Position numbers and translations under genes: made by a program
The notes under the pieces: model-generated
Databases searched by the model: none
Told to the model about the DNA's origin: nothing
Seen by the model: the letters and a program-made list of their open reading frames with translations, nothing else
In this document: in pieces, positions 60,499-64,000 of the stretch
Numbering within the stretch: the stretch's first letter is position 1
How the letters are laid out: each line of letters opens with the position of its first letter
Assembly: GCA_012516785.1 (NCBI GenBank)
Contig: JAAYWH010000096.1
Coordinates: 24,001-88,000 of the forward strand
Direction of reading: 5' to 3'
DNA from: Methanomicrobiales archaeon
GTDB lineage: Archaea > Halobacteriota > Methanomicrobia > Methanomicrobiales > Methanospirillaceae
Length of the DNA stretch: 64,000 nucleotides

Positions 60499-60789
60499 TC
60501 AGAAGAGGTCGCCGGGATCAGGCCTGATTTTCAGTTCGTCATAGACCCTCAGGCTGTTCTCGGTGAGGTTCACCCTCGCGATCTCTTCCGGGTATCTTTT
60601 GTCAGGGTCACGTTCGATCGAGAGCAGACCCACCCGCTCCATGTAGAGGAAGTTGTCATGGATGGTGTCAAGGGATATCCCTGTACGGGAAGAGAGGGCA
60701 TGGGGAGTTGCAGATCCTGAGAATTCGGCCTCGAGGAGCCATATGATCCATTCCTCATTGTTCCGTATGAAATGTGGTGGTGCCTTCAT
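60499..60789 (-). CDS. Winged-helix DNA-binding protein
   Basis: A 96-residue winged helix: EEWIIWLLEAEFSGSATPHA, then LSSRTGISLDTIHDNFLYME (helix-turn-helix) and RVGLLSIERDPDKRYPEEIA (wing), VNLTENSLRVYDEL. Pattern is like MarR/PadR or methanogen-type HTH regulators that lack a sensor domain. It is upstream of the cysteine-rich protein at 59879 in the same direction. Divergent from the amidohydrolase at 60916 by 126 bp, so autoregulation or control of that gene is plausible. Confidence 0.75.
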   Translation of the reverse strand: MKAPPHFIRNNEEWIIWLLEAEFSGSATPHALSSRTGISLDTIHDNFLYMERVGLLSIERDPDKRYPEEIARVNLTENSLRVYDELKIRPDPGDLF

Positions 60790-60915
60790 CGGTTTGCCTC
60801 AACACAGGACGATTGATCCTTTATTTTGCGGGAAAGAACCATAAAGTTCGTGATCGTCACGCAGGGAAGGAATACCCGAACGTTCATCTTCCGGCGTCCC
60901 AAATCCGTACACTAA

Positions 60916-61746
60916 ATGAGTCGACACCCGTTCCTGATCTCTATACCTCACGGGGGAATACGAGTCCCGGCAGAAGTGAGTGAAATGGTATGCCTCACGA
61001 AATCCGAACTCGTTTTCTACAGTGATCCCGCAACCCGGGCGTTGTACCGGTTCCGTGAACGGGTGTCCGCCTTTCTTGATACTGACATCTCGAGAATGAT
61101 CGTGGATCTGAACCGAGCCCCGTACCATCTTCCCCCGAAGCATCCAGATGGGGTGATCAAGCAGAAGACCGTTTTTGGAACCCCGGTATACAGAAACGGA
61201 TCCATTCCTGATATCAGAATCGTCCATCAGTTATTAATGGAGCATTACTTCCCCTATCATGCAGCAGTCGATCAATACCTGGATCCAGGCCAGATCGCTT
61301 TCGCACTGGATTGCCACTCCATGCTCCCGCATGGTCCTCCCGGCCACAGGGATGCAGGGCGAGAGCGTCCTCTTATCTGCCTTGGAAATAATGGTGACCT
61401 TCAGGGAGAACCCCGGCCAGGAAGTCTCTCTACCTGCCCTTCCGCATGGATCCAGGCTCTCGCCACGGCATTCCGTGAAGAATTTGGCGCAAAGGGAGAA
61501 GTTGCCATCAACCGTCCGTTCTCAGGGGGATTTATCACGAATGCTCACTTCTGGCACAAAGGGATCCCATGGATCCAGGTCGAGGTGAACCGGGATCTTT
61601 ACGAGCGGGGCGAAGCGGATTCAGCCTTGTCGGTGATCGACCAGGAAAAACTGAACTTCACCGGTGAGCGCATCTGGAACGCCCTCTGTTCATTCTGGGA
61701 TGGTCTGGAGACTTCCGGAGACTGCATTGACGAGACTATCCAATGA
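60916..61746 (+). CDS. N-formylglutamate amidohydrolase family protein
   Basis: Zinc-type amidohydrolase, 276 residues. Signatures are FLISIPHGGIRVP (metal-binding His), DISRMIVDLNRAP, FALDCHSMLPHGPP and INRPFSGGFITNAHF with IPWIQVEVNRDLYE. In bacteria the enzyme frees glutamate from N-formylglutamate in histidine degradation. No hut genes are visible here, and the archaeal substrate is unknown; hydrolysis of another N-formyl or N-acyl amino acid is possible. Convergent with the DUF1848 gene (11-bp overlap). Confidence 0.85.
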   Translation: MSRHPFLISIPHGGIRVPAEVSEMVCLTKSELVFYSDPATRALYRFRERVSAFLDTDISRMIVDLNRAPYHLPPKHPDGVIKQKTVFGTPVYRNGSIPDIRIVHQLLMEHYFPYHAAVDQYLDPGQIAFALDCHSMLPHGPPGHRDAGRERPLICLGNNGDLQGEPRPGSLSTCPSAWIQALATAFREEFGAKGEVAINRPFSGGFITNAHFWHKGIPWIQVEVNRDLYERGEADSALSVIDQEKLNFTGERIWNALCSFWDGLETSGDCIDETIQ

Positions 61747-62785
61747 TACCAGGATGAATAATCCCCCTTCTCTTGTCCTCGCAGTAGATACGGTAATTCT
61801 TCTCTGCACGGAGGGGCGATGAGGTTGCATAGCAGTAGCGGCACCCGTGGATGCACGTGGAATAACAGCCGATGTCCTTACTCACCACGCATCCGCACCT
61901 GCTTCTCTGGCCTGGATCCTTCAGCTCGCGTTTTCGCCTTTCCCTGGTTGCAGATTCGCGCGGGGGTAACAGGAAGTCCATAAGATACTGGTCACTTGAG
62001 AATTCTCTGGTGATCTGATCAAGCGAGATGCACTCGCCATGAGCGATGCCATACCCTGTAAGGTCAATTTCTTCGCCGCAGGCCAGTATCTCGAGCCCCC
62101 ATTCTTCGTTCAGCTGCGAAAGCCCTGATGCAAACAGCCGTATCTCTTCTGATGAGAATTCCCTGATTCCGGAGAGTCCACACTTCGCAAGGTTCCTCTG
62201 CACTCGTGGATACCTGGCGATATCGATAAAGCTGATGACCAGCCGTTCAGTAAACCGTGCAATCTGATCGCCGATGCTTCCGATCCTTTCCAGCAGGTCA
62301 TCGATCGTTACCGTATCACTCACCAGGAGCGGATCAAACCGCCACGTGAGTCTGCCTCGTCCGATCAGGGAGGAGATCTCAGCAAAGGTCCTGATCCGTT
62401 CTCCGAGCGGAGGAATTCCGGGTTCAAGATCTTCCCTTGTATAATCGTTCAGGGTAAAGAGAAAGAGACTCTGCCGTCCATCTTTGGTGAGATTGGCAAG
62501 CGAAGGGATGAACGGGCGTGGGTTCTTCGACCAGAACACAAACACCCTGGTGTTGACGAAAGAGACGGGTATGATCCGGCCATCAAACGGACTCTTCCAT
62601 GTCACATACCCTTGTTTCAGACGCTCGATGAACCAGTCTCCGTACAGTGCCGGGATGTCGGTGGAACGGCTTGCAGAGACAATGATCGGGGCAATTGCAT
62701 CGACCAATGGCGCGGGTGAACCCTGAAACCTCACAGCGCCGGTTTCCGGATCAAGCCGCACCCGGTCCCAGCCTTTCCATTTCAT
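61736..62785 (-). CDS. DUF1848 protein with C-terminal radical-SAM-like cysteine motif
   Basis: A 349-residue protein of the DUF1848 family. The N terminus contains IVSASRSTDIPALYGDWFIE and VFVFWSKNPRPFI. The middle, LTWRFDPLLVSDT, is barrel-like. Near the C terminus GCVVSKDIGCYSTCIHGCRYCYA includes CxxxCxxC (CIHGCRYC), the radical SAM cluster motif, normally found at the N-terminal end of such barrels. GGAGGAGAAAGGTGC precedes ATG 62785. The reaction is unknown; a DNA-repair lyase-like role is only a structural analogy. Confidence 0.82.
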   Translation of the reverse strand: MKWKGWDRVRLDPETGAVRFQGSPAPLVDAIAPIIVSASRSTDIPALYGDWFIERLKQGYVTWKSPFDGRIIPVSFVNTRVFVFWSKNPRPFIPSLANLTKDGRQSLFLFTLNDYTREDLEPGIPPLGERIRTFAEISSLIGRGRLTWRFDPLLVSDTVTIDDLLERIGSIGDQIARFTERLVISFIDIARYPRVQRNLAKCGLSGIREFSSEEIRLFASGLSQLNEEWGLEILACGEEIDLTGYGIAHGECISLDQITREFSSDQYLMDFLLPPRESATRERRKRELKDPGQRSRCGCVVSKDIGCYSTCIHGCRYCYATSSPLRAEKNYRIYCEDKRRGIIHPGIIG

Positions 62786-62981
62786 GCACCTTTCTCCTCC
62801 TGATAATCCTTCAGATTGATCACGGTTCAAGCATGATAATAACGCCGCTGCACCCGCGTCATTGCTTCTGCCATCCAGGGAAACCGGCCTCCCTGCCTCT
62901 TTTTTAGGAGGAAACGATTAGATTAATGAAAAAGGAAGCAATATAGAACATAAGGCAAAGGGAGCGCAGGAACAGTTACAA

Positions 62982-64000
62982 ATGGGTATCCGTTTTTTTC
63001 GTGGGGAGAAGATCCGGTTCGAACATGAGTACCACCAGCTGAAGGAGATTGTTGAACTAATCAGGAAAGAGTACCAGAAAGAGCCGGTATACATTCTCAC
63101 GAATGTCCTGGTCGCCAACAGGCAGCTTGATTGCGTACTCCTGACACGGTCAGGTCCCATTATCCTCGAGCTGAAAGCATTCTCAGGCAGAGTCCAGGGC
63201 CTGGAAAACGGGCCCTGGGATGTGATGACAAAGGACGGGAATATCCCCCTGCCAAACCTGTTCGTACAGGCAAAACTCCAGCGACAGGACCTGATCGACC
63301 GCCTTATCCCCATTTACGAGGAGCACCTCCCTCATATCAATGGCAATAACCTCAGGAAGCTCAGATCCTGGATCTATTTCTCCCGGGGAACTGTCTATCC
63401 TGACGGTCAGATCGATTTCCGGAGGGTGAAATGGTTCCGGATTGTTACAGCCGACTCCCTCCTCGATACAATGAGGTTTCCTGATTCCGGGTATACGCTC
63501 CGTATCCAGGACATGGATGCGATTGTAAACGGGCTCCATCTCGAGGAATATGAATTAAGTAATGGCCATTCTGTTACTCCAGCACCCGCTGATACGAATC
63601 AGAGCAACAGGCTGAGCAAGGGATTTCTCGCTGCGATTGTGATTGGAGTTGTTATCTGTGCCATCATCCTGCTTCTTTTCCTGGTCCCCGGTGCAAAGGT
63701 CGCATTCCTTTCCAGCGTCAATGGTATCATTACTGTTGTTGGGGGGCTGATCAGTCAGGGTTCCCGTGAATTTATCAAGGTGGAGAGTACCCCTGCAGAT
63801 TCACAGGAGGCGATGATATACTTAAACCAGATCCGTGTCTCGGGGGGAATCCTGCCTGTTCCTTTCGATGAACAGGCCTATCAACTGGCTCTTGCCAGGG
63901 CAGAAGACATGGCTACCTACCGGTATCTGGATTACAAGAATCCTGAGACAGGGAGCACGGCGATATTAATGAAATCCAGATTTGGCATCAATCCCTGGGA
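62982..64000 (+). CDS. NERD-domain / transmembrane / CAP-like protein, 3' partial
   Basis: Runs off the window end; 339 residues seen. Residues 10-190 form a nuclease-related (NERD) domain: D50 in RQLDCVLLT and E63-x-K65 in IILELKAF match a PD-(D/E)xK-type core. Residues 214-237 are a transmembrane helix (GFLAAIVIGVVICAIILLLF). From about residue 275 the sequence resembles the CAP/SCP (PR-1-like) domain: YLNQIRVSGGILPVPFDEQA, ALARAEDMATYRYLDYKNPE. The start is ATG 62982; no close ribosome-binding site other than GGGAGCGCAGGAAC. Function unknown; see findings. Confidence 0.75.
   Translation, partial: MGIRFFRGEKIRFEHEYHQLKEIVELIRKEYQKEPVYILTNVLVANRQLDCVLLTRSGPIILELKAFSGRVQGLENGPWDVMTKDGNIPLPNLFVQAKLQRQDLIDRLIPIYEEHLPHINGNNLRKLRSWIYFSRGTVYPDGQIDFRRVKWFRIVTADSLLDTMRFPDSGYTLRIQDMDAIVNGLHLEEYELSNGHSVTPAPADTNQSNRLSKGFLAAIVIGVVICAIILLLFLVPGAKVAFLSSVNGIITVVGGLISQGSREFIKVESTPADSQEAMIYLNQIRVSGGILPVPFDEQAYQLALARAEDMATYRYLDYKNPETGSTAILMKSRFGINPW

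Noticed and set aside
1-64000. CRISPR array, transposase, prophage or toxin-antitoxin module
   Set aside because: No regularly spaced direct repeats, transposase motifs, integrase or phage genes, and no paired toxin-antitoxin genes were found.

Overview
The window is chromosomal DNA from a methanogenic euryarchaeon, most likely of the order Methanomicrobiales. Archaeal markers are a histone, ribosomal proteins L10e, P0 (L10) and L12/P1, replication factor C large subunit, family-B DNA polymerase, archaeal-type S-adenosylmethionine synthetase and DTD2. Methanogen markers are methanogenesis marker 2, MtxX (marker 4), an MsvR-type V4R regulator, the F430/cobamide amidase CfbB/CobB, MptE, Sep-tRNA:Cys-tRNA synthase and a formate transporter. 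The order-level placement is inferred from gene content and protein style; no 16S rRNA gene is present. Apart from short palindromes, no CRISPR array, prophage, insertion sequence or rRNA was seen.

Layout. 1-2516: the end of a NitT/TauT-type ABC importer operon (substrate-binding protein, permease, ATPase). 2548-3102: L10e. 3177-9211: fumarase AB, 2-oxoglutarate:ferredoxin oxidoreductase DABC and succinyl-CoA synthetase CD, mostly overlapping; this is most of the branch from malate to 2-oxoglutarate in the reductive incomplete TCA pathway. 9410-14215: a zinc-ribbon/PH-like protein, SAM synthetase and hisG-hisA-hisB. 14245-19628: HEAT protein, histone, mtxX/marker 2, rfcL, UPF0146 and archaemetzincin. 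20064-25630 (minus strand): a translation, secretion and division block, read as dtdA-ftsZ-secE-nusG-rpl11-rpl1-rpl10-rpl12. 25698-28929: a small cysteine-tailed protein plus two tandem moeA genes, the second fused to a periplasmic-binding-like domain. 28868-40132: LOG-like protein, aldehyde dehydrogenase, ileS, Thg1-like protein, PRC barrel, site-2 protease, and a radical SAM / mptE / DHH operon. 40297-44549: tRNA-Lys, msvR, a 980-bp intergenic region with switch-like repeats, a K+ channel, an RDD protein and a zinc-finger-like mini-protein. 44735-53822: ilvD, cfbB, RDD protein, polB, mdh and pyrDK. 54038-57377: fdhC, an OB-fold membrane protein, and pscS preceded by a 59-residue protein. 57367-64000: a glutamine amidotransferase/Dph6-like pair, PEBP, msrA, a split HTH/Cys-sensor pair, formylglutamate amidohydrolase, DUF1848, and a NERD-TM-CAP protein cut by the window edge.

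How the genes fit together. Fumarase, succinyl-CoA synthetase and KOR carry C4 acids toward 2-oxoglutarate, with a missing fumarate reductase expected elsewhere. MoeA, CfbB, MptE, MtxX and marker 2 serve methanogenesis cofactors. FdhC supplies formate, while no fdhAB is present here. SepCysS makes Cys-tRNA by the tRNA-dependent route.

The most unusual signals are: three genes (hisG, dtdA, second moeA) whose family-conserved N terminus and Shine-Dalgarno spacing point to a CTG start codon; a possible regulatory RNA at 42020-42100, where two ATCTCCA copies could compete for one TGGAGAT; a glutamine amidotransferase overlapping a Dph6-like ligase; a 59-residue helical protein translationally coupled to pscS; and a NERD nuclease-membrane-CAP fusion. 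All of this was read by eye, with no database search.
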